Source: an uncultured Pseudokineococcus sp.
Lineage (GTDB): Bacteria; Actinomycetota; Actinomycetes; Actinomycetales; Quadrisphaeraceae
Assembly: GCF_947499845.1 (NCBI RefSeq)
Contig: NZ_CANMPM010000024.1
Location: forward strand, 1-36,751
DNA length: 36,751 nucleotides
Direction: 5' to 3'
Shown here: one piece after another, positions 15,759 to 23,500 of the stretch
How the letters are laid out: the number at the start of each line of letters is the position of its first letter
Numbering within the stretch: position 1 is the first letter of the stretch
Position numbers and translations under genes: made by a program
Notes under the pieces: model-generated
What the model was told of the DNA's origin: nothing
Database searches by the model: none
What the model saw: only the letters and a program-made list of their open reading frames with translations

Positions 15759-16325
15759 TCAGGCGAGCGGGTAGGTCTGCTCGCCCGCGTCGCGCGCGAT
15801 CTCGTCGAGCGTGCGGTCCACCTCGGCGAAGGTGTCGGTGCCGTAGGCCATGACGGCGCCGTGCTCGTCGTAGTCGCGGAACTGGGGGCCGTCGAGCAGG
15901 AGGAGCAGGCCGAGCGGGCCGCCGTGCTCGGCCAGCGCCTCGTCGGGGTCCACCTCGGGGTCCACCTCGAGGGAGCGGGCGCGCGCCCGCGCCAGCAGCG
16001 CCTGCGGGTCGGTGACGACGAAGTCGTAGCGGGCCTGCCAGCTGTAGCGGGCGCCCTCGAGCGGCTCGTCGTCCTCCTCGACGTCGTCCTCGAGCAGGTC
16101 GTCGACGTCGGCGACGTCGTCGCCCGTCAGCTCGTCGAAGGCCGCCCACTCGTCGAGGCCGGTGCCCCAGCCCCGGTCGTGCAGGGCTTCGCGCAGGGCG
16201 TCCGACGCCCGGCGCACCCGGCCGAGGGCCTCGGCGACGGTCGCGAGGTCGAGGCTGTCGAGGTCGCGCCCGCAGGCGGCCAGCTCCTCGGCGAGGGCGC
16301 TCGCCGCGGTCGAGGGCATCGTCAT
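15759..16325 (-). CDS. Acidic protein of unknown function
   Basis: 188 residues if ATG at 16325 is used; GTG at 16343 and ATG at 16319 are in-frame alternatives, and none has a strong ribosome site. A helical N-terminus (about 1-60) precedes a strongly acidic linker, ELTGDDVADVDDLLEDDVEE. A C-terminal part contains FVVTDPQALLARARAR, GGPLGLLLLLDGPQF and VMAYGTDTFAEVDRTLDEI. Soluble, no signal or membrane segments. I do not recognise the family. Its stop is 24 bases from the convergent lysozyme-like gene, and it diverges from the DUF385-type gene. Codon use looks native. Confidence 0.65.
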   Translation of the reverse strand: MTMPSTAASALAEELAACGRDLDSLDLATVAEALGRVRRASDALREALHDRGWGTGLDEWAAFDELTGDDVADVDDLLEDDVEEDDEPLEGARYSWQARYDFVVTDPQALLARARARSLEVDPEVDPDEALAEHGGPLGLLLLLDGPQFRDYDEHGAVMAYGTDTFAEVDRTLDEIARDAGEQTYPLA

Positions 16326-16406
16326 CGGCTCGTCGTCGTCCACGGGCCGACGGTACGCTCGGCGCCCGCGCCCGCGCCGGGCGCGCACCCGACGAGGAGG
16401 TCGGAG

Positions 16407-16898
16407 ATGAGGCGCACCGCCGTCGTGGTCGCGTCCGCGGCGCTGGTTCTGTCGCCGCTCGTCGTCGTCGTGGGGCTCCGCATGCGGGAGCCGCACGTCG
16501 TCCGGGCCGTCCGCCGCTTCAACCGCGACGTCACCAACCCGCGGCAGCTGCGGGTGGCGGGTGGTCCGGGCGCCTGGGCCTCCGTCGTCGAGCACGTGGG
16601 GCGGCGCACCGGCGCTGCCCGCCGCACGCCCGTCGGCGCGACGCCGGTGGACGGCGGCCTCGTCGTCCCCCTGCCCTACGGCCACGGGGCGGACTGGGTG
16701 CGCAACGTGCTGGCGAGCGGCTCGGCCGTGGTCGTCCGGGACGGCGTGCGCCACGACGTCGACCGGCCCGAGGTCGTGCCGACCGCCGCCGTGCGGGCGT
16801 GCTTCTCCGCCGCCGACGCCAGGGTCCTGCGCGCCTTCGGGGTGAAGGAGTGCCTCCTGGTGCACCACGTGCGCCAGCAGGCGGCACGTCCTCCCTGA
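16407..16898 (+). CDS. Deazaflavin (F420)-dependent nitroreductase family protein with N-terminal membrane segment
   Basis: 163 residues. ATG at 16407 with GAGGAGG seven bases upstream. The N-terminus AVVVASAALVLSPLVVVVGLRM is a signal anchor or membrane helix. The body has RRFNRDVTNP, SVVEHVGRRTGAARRTPV, VPLPYGHGADWVRNVLASG and a final HHVR, the pattern of the DUF385/nitroreductase family that binds F420 (RTGxxRxTPV and G..ADWVRN are key). Substrates of this family in actinobacteria are diverse, and none can be assigned. A terminator-like hairpin follows 8 bases after the stop. Confidence 0.85.
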   Translation: MRRTAVVVASAALVLSPLVVVVGLRMREPHVVRAVRRFNRDVTNPRQLRVAGGPGAWASVVEHVGRRTGAARRTPVGATPVDGGLVVPLPYGHGADWVRNVLASGSAVVVRDGVRHDVDRPEVVPTAAVRACFSAADARVLRAFGVKECLLVHHVRQQAARPP

Positions 16899-16906
16899 CG
16901 CGCGTA

Positions 16907-16930
16907 CCGGACGCGGGCTCCGCCGTCCGG
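16907..16930. terminator. Hairpin after the deazaflavin-dependent protein gene
   Basis: CCGGACG (16907-16913) pairs with CGTCCGG (16924-16930), and the stem extends inward by three more pairs with one bulge. No U-tract. It separates this gene from the GGDEF-EAL gene at 16986. Confidence 0.6.
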
Positions 16931-16985
16931 GTGGTCAGGACCCGCGCCGTTCCCGCGTGCGCTCCCGGCGGTCGATCCGGGTGAG

Positions 16986-19817
16986 GTGGCGGGAGGGGGC
17001 AGCGCGCGCGGCGCGCGGCTGAGCACGCTGCTCGTCGTGCTCGCGCTCGTCCCCCTGCTCGGCGTCCTCGCCGCGACGACCGCCCTCGTGGGCGCTCAGG
17101 TGCGCACCGAGCGCACGAGCCGCAGCGCGCTCTCCGCGGTCGTCGTCACCGGTCAGGTCGGGGCGACCCGCAGCGCCCTCGCCCGCGAGGCCTTCCTCTC
17201 CTCCGCCCGCACCCACCTGTCCGACGCCGGTGTCCGAGAGCGCCTGGGGCCCGGTGTCGTGGGGGCCCTCCGCGCCGCCCTGCCCGAGGACGACCTGGCC
17301 GTCGCGCGGCGTCGCACGGACGCCGCCCTGGCCGCCGTCGCCCCCGCCTCCGCGGCGGGCGACCTGGCCGTCGGCGTAGCGCGCGACCTCGCACCCCTGC
17401 GGACCGCCGTCGACGCCGCCGTGCCCTGGTCGGCGGTGGCGCCCGGCTTCACCGCCCTCACGGCGCAGCTCGCCGGGGCCGAGCGCTTGGCGGTCGACGA
17501 GGCGGCCGCCGGCGGCGTCGGCGCCGAGGTCGCGGGCGCGCTGCTGGAGGTCCGGACGGTCACCGAGGCCGTCGCCGCGGACTCCGGCGAGTCCCTCGAC
17601 GTCCTCGAGGAGCTCGTGCTCGCGCAGGGGCCTGTCACCGGTCGCGCCGCCGCCGACTGGGCGTCCGCGGCGCCGCTCGACGTGCTGGGCTCCTCGCCCG
17701 CGCCCGGGGTCCGGGTGCGCAGCGAGGAGCTGCTGGCGACGACGACCGGCCTGCGGGCGAGCGCGGCCGCCGTCACCGCGCGCGTGGGCGTCGCGCCCGG
17801 TGACGCCCGGCTCGCGGCTCAGGTGCGTGACCTGCTCACGCGCCTCACGGGCCGATCGGCGGGGCTCGACGCCCTGGCCGCGACGACCAGCGCCCGTGCG
17901 GGCGAGCTGGCGCGCGGGGAGACGGCCTCGGCCCGCCGCGACGTCGTGGTCCTCGCGGCGGGCGGGGTGCTGCTCTGCCTGCTGACGGGCGCGGCCGTGC
18001 TGGGCACGAGCGTCGCGCTGGGGCGTCCCCTGCGCGAGCTCGCCGCGGCCGCCCAGCAGGTGGGCCGAGGCGAGCTCGCGTCCGTCGTCGTCTCCGGGCC
18101 GCGCGAGGTGCGGGTGGTCGCGGAGGGGCTCGCCGCGACCGTCGCGTCGTTGCGCCGCCTGCAGGAGCAGGCGCGCGCCGTCGTCGCCGGCGACCTGCGC
18201 AGCCCCGTGCTCGCGACGCCGCTGCCCGGGCCCCTCGGCACCGTCGTGCACGCCTCCGTCACCGAGCTCGTGCAGGCCATGGTCGACCGCGACCGCCTGC
18301 GTGAGGACCTCACCCACCGCGCCACCCACGACTCCCTCACCGAGCTGCCGAACCGCGCCCGGGCGATGGAGCTGCTCGACCGGGCGCTCGAGCGCAGCCG
18401 GCGCGACGGCGGGGTCGTGGGCCTCCTCTTCGTCGACCTCGACCGCTTCAAGCAGGTCAACGACACGGCCGGGCACGCCGCCGGGGACGCGGTCCTGCGG
18501 GCGGTGGCGGCCCGCATGCGTGAGCGGGCGCCCGCCGGCGGCACCGTGTGCCGCCTGGGCGGGGACGAGTTCCTCGTCGTCGTCGAGGACGCCGACGACG
18601 CGGGGCTGCTCGGGCTGGCCGAGGCGCTCGTCGACGACGCGTCCGCCCCGGTGGCCTTCGCGGGCACCGAGGTCGCCGTCGGCGCCAGCGTGGGCGTGGC
18701 CCGCACGGCCGGCGGGACGGCGGGGCGCGAGGAGCTGCTCGCCGAGGCCGACGCCGCCGCCTACCAGGCCAAGCAGGAGGGCCGTGGCGCCGTCGGAGGA
18801 CCCGCCGCGCCGGGTGGGCGGGGAGGCGTCGGCTTCTACGACGACGACCTGCGCCTGCGGCTCACGGGCGCCCGCGACCTCGAGGAGGCCCTCGCCCGCG
18901 CGCTGCGCGAGCGCGAGCTCGTGCTCCGCTACCAGGCCGTCGTCGGTCTCGACCCCGACAGGGACACCGAGGGGGTCACCGGGTACGAGGCGCTCGTGCG
19001 GTGGCAGCGGCCCGGGCACGGCCTCCTCCCGCCGTCGGAGTTCGTGCCCGCGGCCGAGCGCTCGTCGCTCGTCTGCGACCTCGGGCGGTACGTGCTCCTC
19101 GAGGCGACCCGGCAGCTGGCGCGCTGGTCGGCGGGCGGTGGCGCCGCCGCGGGGCGCACCGTCTCCGTCAACGTCTCGGGCCGGCACCTCGTCAGCCACC
19201 ACCTGCTGCAGGACGTGCGGGACGCCCTGGAGGGCTCGGGCCTGGAGCCGCACCGCCTGGTCGTCGAGATCACCGAGACGGTGCTCGTCGACCACGCCCT
19301 CGCCCACGAGCGCCTCGCCGCCCTGCGGGCGCTCGGGGTGCGCGTCGCCATCGACGACTTCGGGACGGGCTTCACGTCGATCGCCCAGCTCCACCGGCTG
19401 CCGGCCGACGTCCTCAAGGTCGACCGCAGCCTCGCGGCCGCCGACGACCCGGCCTCGGCGGAGCTCGTGCGCCTCGTCGTCGGGGCCGCCCGCACGTTCT
19501 CCCTCGCGGTGGTCGCCGAAGGCGTGGAGACGCCCGCCCAGCTCGACGCCCTGCGGGCGGCCTCGTGCGACGCCGTCCAGGGCTACCTGCTCCACCGGCC
19601 CTGCGCTCCCGGTGCCGAGGCGCCCGAGATAGAGGCGGGCGGTGCGGCCGTGCGGGAGCCGGTCGCGGAGGGGAGCGCAGCCCCGGGGGTCGGGGCGCCG
19701 GGGCGCGGGGTCGAGCCGCCGCGCACGCCGCGCCCGCGGACGGCGCCCCCGGGCTCGGCACCTCCCGCTCCGCCCACCGGCCCACCGACGCCCGCCCGCG
19801 TCGACGTCACCCGCTAG
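16986..19817 (+). CDS. Membrane GGDEF-EAL bifunctional c-di-GMP protein
   Basis: 943 residues from GTG 16986. TM1 at about 14-36 (LLVVLALVPLLGVLAATTALVG) and TM2 at about 317-342 (VVVLAAGGVLLCLLTGAAVLG) enclose a ~280-residue helical extracellular sensor. HAMP-like helices follow (RPLRELAAAAQQVGRGELAS). The GGDEF domain holds HDSLTELPNR, FVDLDRFKQVND and G525GDEF529. The I-site RxxD, expected five residues before it, is replaced by PAGG, so product inhibition is probably absent. The EAL domain is complete: E668AL, NVSGRHL, EITETVL, DDFGTGFTS, KVDRSLA, VVAEGVE and QGYLLHRP. Both synthesis and hydrolysis of c-di-GMP are possible. A ~70-residue Pro/Ala tail ends the protein. A hairpin directly follows the stop. 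Confidence 0.95.
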   Translation: MAGGGSARGARLSTLLVVLALVPLLGVLAATTALVGAQVRTERTSRSALSAVVVTGQVGATRSALAREAFLSSARTHLSDAGVRERLGPGVVGALRAALPEDDLAVARRRTDAALAAVAPASAAGDLAVGVARDLAPLRTAVDAAVPWSAVAPGFTALTAQLAGAERLAVDEAAAGGVGAEVAGALLEVRTVTEAVAADSGESLDVLEELVLAQGPVTGRAAADWASAAPLDVLGSSPAPGVRVRSEELLATTTGLRASAAAVTARVGVAPGDARLAAQVRDLLTRLTGRSAGLDALAATTSARAGELARGETASARRDVVVLAAGGVLLCLLTGAAVLGTSVALGRPLRELAAAAQQVGRGELASVVVSGPREVRVVAEGLAATVASLRRLQEQARAVVAGDLRSPVLATPLPGPLGTVVHASVTELVQAMVDRDRLREDLTHRATHDSLTELPNRARAMELLDRALERSRRDGGVVGLLFVDLDRFKQVNDTAGHAAGDAVLRAVAARMRERAPAGGTVCRLGGDEFLVVVEDADDAGLLGLAEALVDDASAPVAFAGTEVAVGASVGVARTAGGTAGREELLAEADAAAYQAKQEGRGAVGGPAAPGGRGGVGFYDDDLRLRLTGARDLEEALARALRERELVLRYQAVVGLDPDRDTEGVTGYEALVRWQRPGHGLLPPSEFVPAAERSSLVCDLGRYVLLEATRQLARWSAGGGAAAGRTVSVNVSGRHLVSHHLLQDVRDALEGSGLEPHRLVVEITETVLVDHALAHERLAALRALGVRVAIDDFGTGFTSIAQLHRLPADVLKVDRSLAAADDPASAELVRLVVGAARTFSLAVVAEGVETPAQLDALRAASCDAVQGYLLHRPCAPGAEAPEIEAGGAAVREPVAEGSAAPGVGAPGRGVEPPRTPRPRTAPPGSAPPAPPTGPPTPARVDVTR

Positions 19818-19837
19818 GGCGGGGTCCGGTCCCCGCC
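19818..19837 (+). terminator. Terminator immediately after the GGDEF-EAL gene
   Basis: GGCGGGG (19818-19824) pairs perfectly with CCCCGCC (19831-19837) over a six-base loop, beginning at the first base after the stop. The remaining 214 bases to the next start hold a near-palindrome, GGCACGGTCGTGCC (19881-19894), possibly an operator, and no gene. Confidence 0.65.
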
Positions 19838-20051
19838 GCGGCCGACCGCCGCCTCCGACGTGCGCCCAGGGACCTCGTGCGGCACGGTCGTGCCACCGAG
19901 GGGTGCAGCAGCGCGCTCCGCCACGGCCGACCACTGGTCGCCCCGGACCCGTCCGGCGTGAGCCCTCCTCGACCCCCGTCCCCGCCTCGGGCGCGGTGCG
20001 CGGGTGCGCCCGGGCTGCGCCGTGCGAGCCGGACGCACCGAGGGAGCTCCC

Positions 20052-20873
20052 ATGAGCCAGAGCACAGGTGGGTCGCCCGCGCACCGCGCCGACGACCCGT
20101 TCGACCGCACGACCGCCGAGCCGCTGGCGACGACCGGCGACGGCAGCAGCACCAGCCGGGCCGACGCGGCCCGCGGAGCCGGGCAGCAGGTCGCCGGTTC
20201 GGCGAAGGGCGCCGGGCAGGAGGTCGCCGGTTCGGCGAGGGGCGCCGGGCAGGAGGTCGCCGGTTCGGCGAAGGAGGCCGGCCAGGAGGTCGCCGGCACG
20301 GCGAAGCAGAAGGCCGGCGAGACGGCCGACGAGGCCAAGTCGCAGGCCCGTCACCTGTACGCCGAGGGTCGCGAGCAGCTGACCCAGCACGCCGGCGAGC
20401 AGCAGCGCCGGGCCGCCCAGGGGCTGTCGGCCGTGACCGGCGAGCTGCGCGGCATGGTCGAGGGCAGCGACCAGCAGGGGCCGGTCACCGACCTGGCGCG
20501 CCAGGCGGCCGACCGGGTCGACGACGCGGCCCGCTGGCTCGGGGACCGCGAGCCCGCGCAGCTGCTGGACGACGTCCGCCGCTTCGCCGCGCGCCGCCCG
20601 GGTACCTTCCTCGCCCTCGCCGCGGGCGCCGGCGTCCTCGCCGGCCGCCTGGGCCGCGGGCTGAAGGACTCCGGCTCCGACTCCGGCGCCGGCTCCGCGC
20701 AGGGCGGCACCACGGCGACCGGTCCGTCCTCGACGGGGGCCTCCTCGACCGGCGGGCCCGCCTACGGCACCGCCGAGGTGGAGCCGCGCGGCACCCGGCT
20801 GCCCGCCGAGGGCGCCGGCACGGCCGGGGCTCCCCTCGGGGAGGCGGGCGGGGCCCGCGGGAGGGCGCTGTGA
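20052..20873 (+). CDS. LEA-like repeat protein, first gene of a stress-type operon
   Basis: 273 residues. ATG at 20052 with GGGAGC ahead. The hydrophilic N-terminus leads into four 11-residue repeats of type GAGQEVAGSAK (residues about 42-85), then KQKAGETADEAKSQARHLY, typical amphipathic LEA/apolipoprotein-like helices. A single hydrophobic segment near 180-200 (RRPGTFLALAAGAGVLAGRLGR) resembles the membrane helix of DUF3618-type proteins. The C-terminal ~70 residues are Gly/Ser/Thr-rich. It probably lies on the cytoplasmic membrane face and helps under desiccation or envelope stress; this is inferred. Its stop overlaps the next start (GTGA). Like the third gene of the operon it begins MSQS. 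Confidence 0.7.
   Translation: MSQSTGGSPAHRADDPFDRTTAEPLATTGDGSSTSRADAARGAGQQVAGSAKGAGQEVAGSARGAGQEVAGSAKEAGQEVAGTAKQKAGETADEAKSQARHLYAEGREQLTQHAGEQQRRAAQGLSAVTGELRGMVEGSDQQGPVTDLARQAADRVDDAARWLGDREPAQLLDDVRRFAARRPGTFLALAAGAGVLAGRLGRGLKDSGSDSGAGSAQGGTTATGPSSTGASSTGGPAYGTAEVEPRGTRLPAEGAGTAGAPLGEAGGARGRAL
20175..20306 (+). repeat. Four tandem 33-nt coding repeats (11-residue units)
   Basis: Four consecutive 33-base units encode GAGQQVAGSAK, GAGQEVAGSAR, GAGQEVAGSAK and EAGQEVAGTAK. Units two and three are almost identical at DNA level, which implies recent in-frame duplication. Confidence 0.85.
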
Positions 20874-21325
20874 GCGCCCGGGCCGAGGGCTCCCACCCGG
20901 TCGAGGAGCACCTCGACCGGCGTCCCACGGCGGGCGCGGAGGACCACCGGTCGTTGGGCGAGCTGATGAGCGCGGTGACGACCGACGTGTCCACGCTCGT
21001 CCGCCAGGAGATCGCCCTGGCGAAGGCGGAGGCCAAGGAGTCCGCCGCCCACGCGGGCAAGGGCGCCGGGATGCTCGGCGGCGCCGGCGTCGCCGGGCAC
21101 TTCGTCCTGCTGTTCCTCTCGATCGCCCTGTGGTGGGGCCTGGGGACGGCCACCGGCCACGGCTGGTCCGCGCTGGTCGTTGCGGCCGTCTGGGCCGTGC
21201 TCGCCGCGGTGCTGGCCGTCGTCGGCCGCGGCCAGCTCCGCAAGACCAAGGGCCTGCCCCAGACGCAGCAGTCCCTGCAGAAGATCCCGAACGCCGTCAA
21301 GGGGCACGAGGAGGAGAACCGATGA
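20870..21325 (+). CDS. Actinobacterial holin-X (phage holin superfamily III, Phage_holin_3_6) membrane protein
   Basis: 151 residues from GTG 20870, whose codon overlaps the previous TGA. An N-terminal soluble part is followed by the family block SLGELMSAVTTDVSTLVRQE and IALAKAEAKESAAHAGKGAG. Two membrane helices follow (VAGHFVLLFLSIALWWGL and WSALVVAAVWAVLAAVLAVVG), then a short basic tail. Despite the Pfam name, these are chromosomal membrane proteins in actinobacteria, not evidence of prophage. The stop overlaps the next ATG (ATGA), so all three genes are translationally coupled. Confidence 0.88.
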   Translation: MSARAEGSHPVEEHLDRRPTAGAEDHRSLGELMSAVTTDVSTLVRQEIALAKAEAKESAAHAGKGAGMLGGAGVAGHFVLLFLSIALWWGLGTATGHGWSALVVAAVWAVLAAVLAVVGRGQLRKTKGLPQTQQSLQKIPNAVKGHEEENR

Positions 21326-21966
21326 GCCAGAGCCCGGAAGAGATCCGCGCCGACATCGAGCGCACCAGGGCGTCGCTGAGCAGCGACGTCGACGAGCTCG
21401 GCCACGAGGCCAGCCCCTCCACCCAGGCCCACCGCCAGGTGGACAAGGCCAAGGGCCGCGCCAACGACCTCAAGGAGCGCGTCATGGGCACGGCCCACGA
21501 CGCCCGCGACCAGGCGCACTCGGCGGCGCACTCGGGCCGCGACGGCGCCGGGTCCGCGGCCGGCAGCGCGCGGGACGCCGTCAGCTCGGCCCCGCACCAG
21601 GCCGCCGACCGCACCCGGGGCAACCCCTTCGCCGCCGGCCTCGTGGCCTTCGGCGCCGGCCTCCTCGTGGCGGGCCTCATCCCCACGAGCCGCACGGAGC
21701 AGGACGCCGCCGAGCGCGCCAAGCAGAAGGCGCAGCCCCTCGTCGACGACCTCAAGGGCCAGGCGCAGGACGTGGCGCAGGAGCTCAGGGAGCCCGCGCA
21801 GGACGCCGCGCAGTCGGTCAAGGAGTCGGCCCAGGGCGGCGCGCAGGAGGTCAGGGGCGAGGCCCAGGACCGCGCGCAGGACGTCAAGGGCCAGGCCCAG
21901 GACCGCGCCCAGGACGTCAAGGGCCAGGCCCAGGGCCAGGCCCAGCAGGTCCGCGACCAGCGCTGA
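21322..21966 (+). CDS. DUF3618 protein with LEA-like C-terminal repeats
   Basis: 214 residues. The ATG at 21322 overlaps the stop of the holin-X gene, with GAGGAGG upstream. The DUF3618 signature is at the N-terminus: SPEEIRADIERTRASLSSDVDEL. A hydrophobic helix lies at about residues 108-122 (NPFAAGLVAFGAGLLVAGLIP). The C-terminal ~75 residues are amphipathic Ala/Gln/Asp repeats such as AQDRAQDVKGQ with an 11-residue period. The domain order, soluble helix, single membrane helix and LEA-like tail, mirrors the first gene of the operon. It probably acts with the holin-X protein at the membrane. Function is unproven. Confidence 0.88.
   Translation: MSQSPEEIRADIERTRASLSSDVDELGHEASPSTQAHRQVDKAKGRANDLKERVMGTAHDARDQAHSAAHSGRDGAGSAAGSARDAVSSAPHQAADRTRGNPFAAGLVAFGAGLLVAGLIPTSRTEQDAAERAKQKAQPLVDDLKGQAQDVAQELREPAQDAAQSVKESAQGGAQEVRGEAQDRAQDVKGQAQDRAQDVKGQAQGQAQQVRDQR
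21862..21927 (+). repeat. 33-nt tandem coding repeat in the DUF3618 gene
   Basis: Bases 21862-21894 and 21895-21927 are two 33-base units differing at a single base (CGCGCGCAG versus CGCGCCCAG), with a partial third copy after. Each encodes an AQDRAQDVKGQ-type unit. The period equals that in the first gene of the operon. Confidence 0.8.
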
Positions 21967-21970
21967 GGCG

Positions 21971-22031
21971 CCCGCGGAGACGCGGGTCGTCCTCCGACGA
22001 CGGCCCGGTGCGACGCACCGGGTCGTCGTCG
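21971..22031 (+). terminator. Tandem terminator hairpins closing the stress-type operon
   Basis: Hairpin one: CCCGCG (21971-21976) and CGCGGG (21981-21986) with the GNRA-type loop GAGA. Hairpin two: CCCGGTGC (22004-22011) and GCACCGGG (22015-22022), extended by outer CGACGAC/GTCGTCG arms reaching 21995 and 22031. They begin four bases after the stop. Confidence 0.7.
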
Positions 22032-22133
22032 TCCCCCGCCGGCAGACGGCGCCACGGCGTCCGGCCGATCACCCGGGCCCGCCCGTCGGCCCCATACTCG
22101 GCCGGTGCAGCCGCTGACGCAGGGAGGTGCCGC

Positions 22134-23201
22134 GTGAGCGCCGAGGCCGGCCGCACGACCGCGACCCTGGACGCGGTCGCCCGGACGGCGGGCGTCTCGC
22201 GCGCCACGGCCAGTCGGGCCCTCACCGGCTCGCCCCGGGTCAGCGACGACGCGCGCGAGCGCGTCCTCGCCGCGGCGGCGTCGCTGTCCTACGTGCCCAA
22301 CGCGGCGGCCCGAGCGCTCGTCACCCGTCGCAGCGACGCCGTCGCCTTCGTCGTCTGCGAGCAGGAGGAGCGCTTCTTCTCCGACCCCTTCTTCGCCAGC
22401 GTGCTGAAGGGCGCGCACCGCGTCGTCGCCGCCAGCCGTCGGCAGCTCGTCTTCGCCGTCGTGGCCTCCGAGGACGACCGCGCGCGGCTCGTGCGCTTCG
22501 CGGCCGGCGGGCACGTGGACGCCGCCATCTTCCTCTCCGTGCACGCGGGTGAGACCGCCCCCGAGCGGCTGCGCGAGCGCGGCGTGCCCGTGGTCCTCGT
22601 CGGTCGGCCGCCCGCTGGCGTCGCCGAGGACGTCCCCCGCGCCGACACCGACAACGTCGCGGGCGCGCGCGCCGCGGCCGAGCACGTCCTCGGGCGGGGG
22701 CGCCGGAGGCTCGGCGTCATCACGGGCCCGCTCGACATGCCGAGCGCCGAGGACCGCCTCGAGGGCGTACGACGCGCGGTGGCCGCCGCGGGCGGCGTGG
22801 TCGGCGCACCGGGCGGGCCGGCCCCCGCCGGCGAGCCGTCGGTGGCCGTCGTCGAGGGCGACTACACGACCGAGGGCGGTCGGCGGGCCGCGGCCGCGCT
22901 GCTCGAGCGCGTCCCGGGGCTCGACGCCGTGCTGGCGCAGAACGACCTCATGGCCGTCGGGGCCCTCGGCCTGCTCCGCGAGCGGGGGATCGGCGTGCCG
23001 GACGACGTCGCCGTCGTCGGCTACGACGACATCCCCCTCGCGTCGGCCGTGGGGCCCGCCCTGACGACGGTCCACCAGCCGCTCGAGGAGCTCGGCCGGG
23101 AGAGCGCCACCCTCGCGGTCGCCCTGGCCGTCGGCGGGGCGGAGGAGGGCCGAGGCGGCTCCGTGCTGCGCCCCCGGCTCGTCGTGCGCTCCTCCTCCTG
23201 A
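22134..23201 (+). CDS. cebR: LacI-family cellooligosaccharide repressor, CebR/CelR-like
   Basis: 355 residues. GTG at 22134 is preceded by GGGAGG. HTH: LDAVARTAGVSRATASRALT; hinge block LSYVPNAAARALVTRRSDAV, a wording close to CelR of Thermobifida as I remember it. The effector domain has DPFFASVLKGAHRVVAASRR, VITGPLDMPSAEDRLEG, AQNDLMAVGALGLLRERG and VPDDVAVVGYDDIPLA. It should bind inverted repeats of TGGGAGCGCTCCCA type and release on cellobiose. Two such boxes occur in the window, at 23329-23346 and 27078-27091, upstream of the transporter operon and the GH9 gene. No such box precedes its own start, so autoregulation is not supported. The ligand is inferred from family and context. Confidence 0.88.
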   Translation: MSAEAGRTTATLDAVARTAGVSRATASRALTGSPRVSDDARERVLAAAASLSYVPNAAARALVTRRSDAVAFVVCEQEERFFSDPFFASVLKGAHRVVAASRRQLVFAVVASEDDRARLVRFAAGGHVDAAIFLSVHAGETAPERLRERGVPVVLVGRPPAGVAEDVPRADTDNVAGARAAAEHVLGRGRRRLGVITGPLDMPSAEDRLEGVRRAVAAAGGVVGAPGGPAPAGEPSVAVVEGDYTTEGGRRAAAALLERVPGLDAVLAQNDLMAVGALGLLRERGIGVPDDVAVVGYDDIPLASAVGPALTTVHQPLEELGRESATLAVALAVGGAEEGRGGSVLRPRLVVRSSS

Positions 23202-23286
23202 GCCGGCGTCCGCGCCCTCCGGCTCCCCGACCGGGTGAGCGAGACCGGATCGTCACCTGTCTCCCCGCCGTTCCTCCTCGGAAGTG

Positions 23287-23346
23287 TTGACATCGGTGCG
23301 ACTCTTTCGACAACGTTGCACCTGGCACCGTGGAAGCGCTTCCACG
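23287..23346 (+). promoter_or_regulatory. Promoter and CebR-type operator of the cebEFG operon
   Basis: TTGACA (23287-23292), 18 bases, then CAACGT (23311-23316), itself in the palindrome CAACGTTG. Bases 23329-23346 form a perfect 18-bp dyad, CGTGGAAGCGCTTCCACG, with the core TGGAAGCGCTTCCA differing from the CebR/CelR consensus TGGGAGCGCTCCCA at two symmetric positions. It would lie just after the transcription start, blocking clearance when occupied. The rest of the 299-base gap 23202-23500 contains a leader hairpin and no gene. Confidence 0.78.
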
Positions 23347-23466
23347 CCGCCTGGCCCGCAGCCCGCCCCCGGCGGCAGCGACCCGCAGAGAAGTGGGTCG
23401 GCGCTCCGCCGCACAGAGCCCGCTCGCCGGGCACCCGCACCCGCACCCGCTCGGTCAACGACGATC

Positions 23467-23485
23467 GACCTCCCGACGGGAGGTC
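23467..23485 (+). other. Leader hairpin directly before the cebE ribosome site
   Basis: GACCTCCC (23467-23474) pairs with GGGAGGTC (23478-23485) over the loop GAC. It ends a few bases before GAGGAG (from 23488) and the GTG at 23501. The right arm itself contains GGGAGG, so melting could expose a second purine-rich site. It may protect the 5' end or tune translation. Confidence 0.5.
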
Positions 23486-23500
23486 CGTGAGGAGTACTCC

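Noticed and set aside
16935-20390. Long minus-strand open frame opposite the GGDEF-EAL gene
   Set aside because: No motif; the plus strand has complete GGDEF and EAL domains.
20870-21325. Prophage signal from the holin-family protein
   Set aside because: It is the chromosomal holin-X type in an operon of native codon use, with no integrase, terminase or tail genes nearby.
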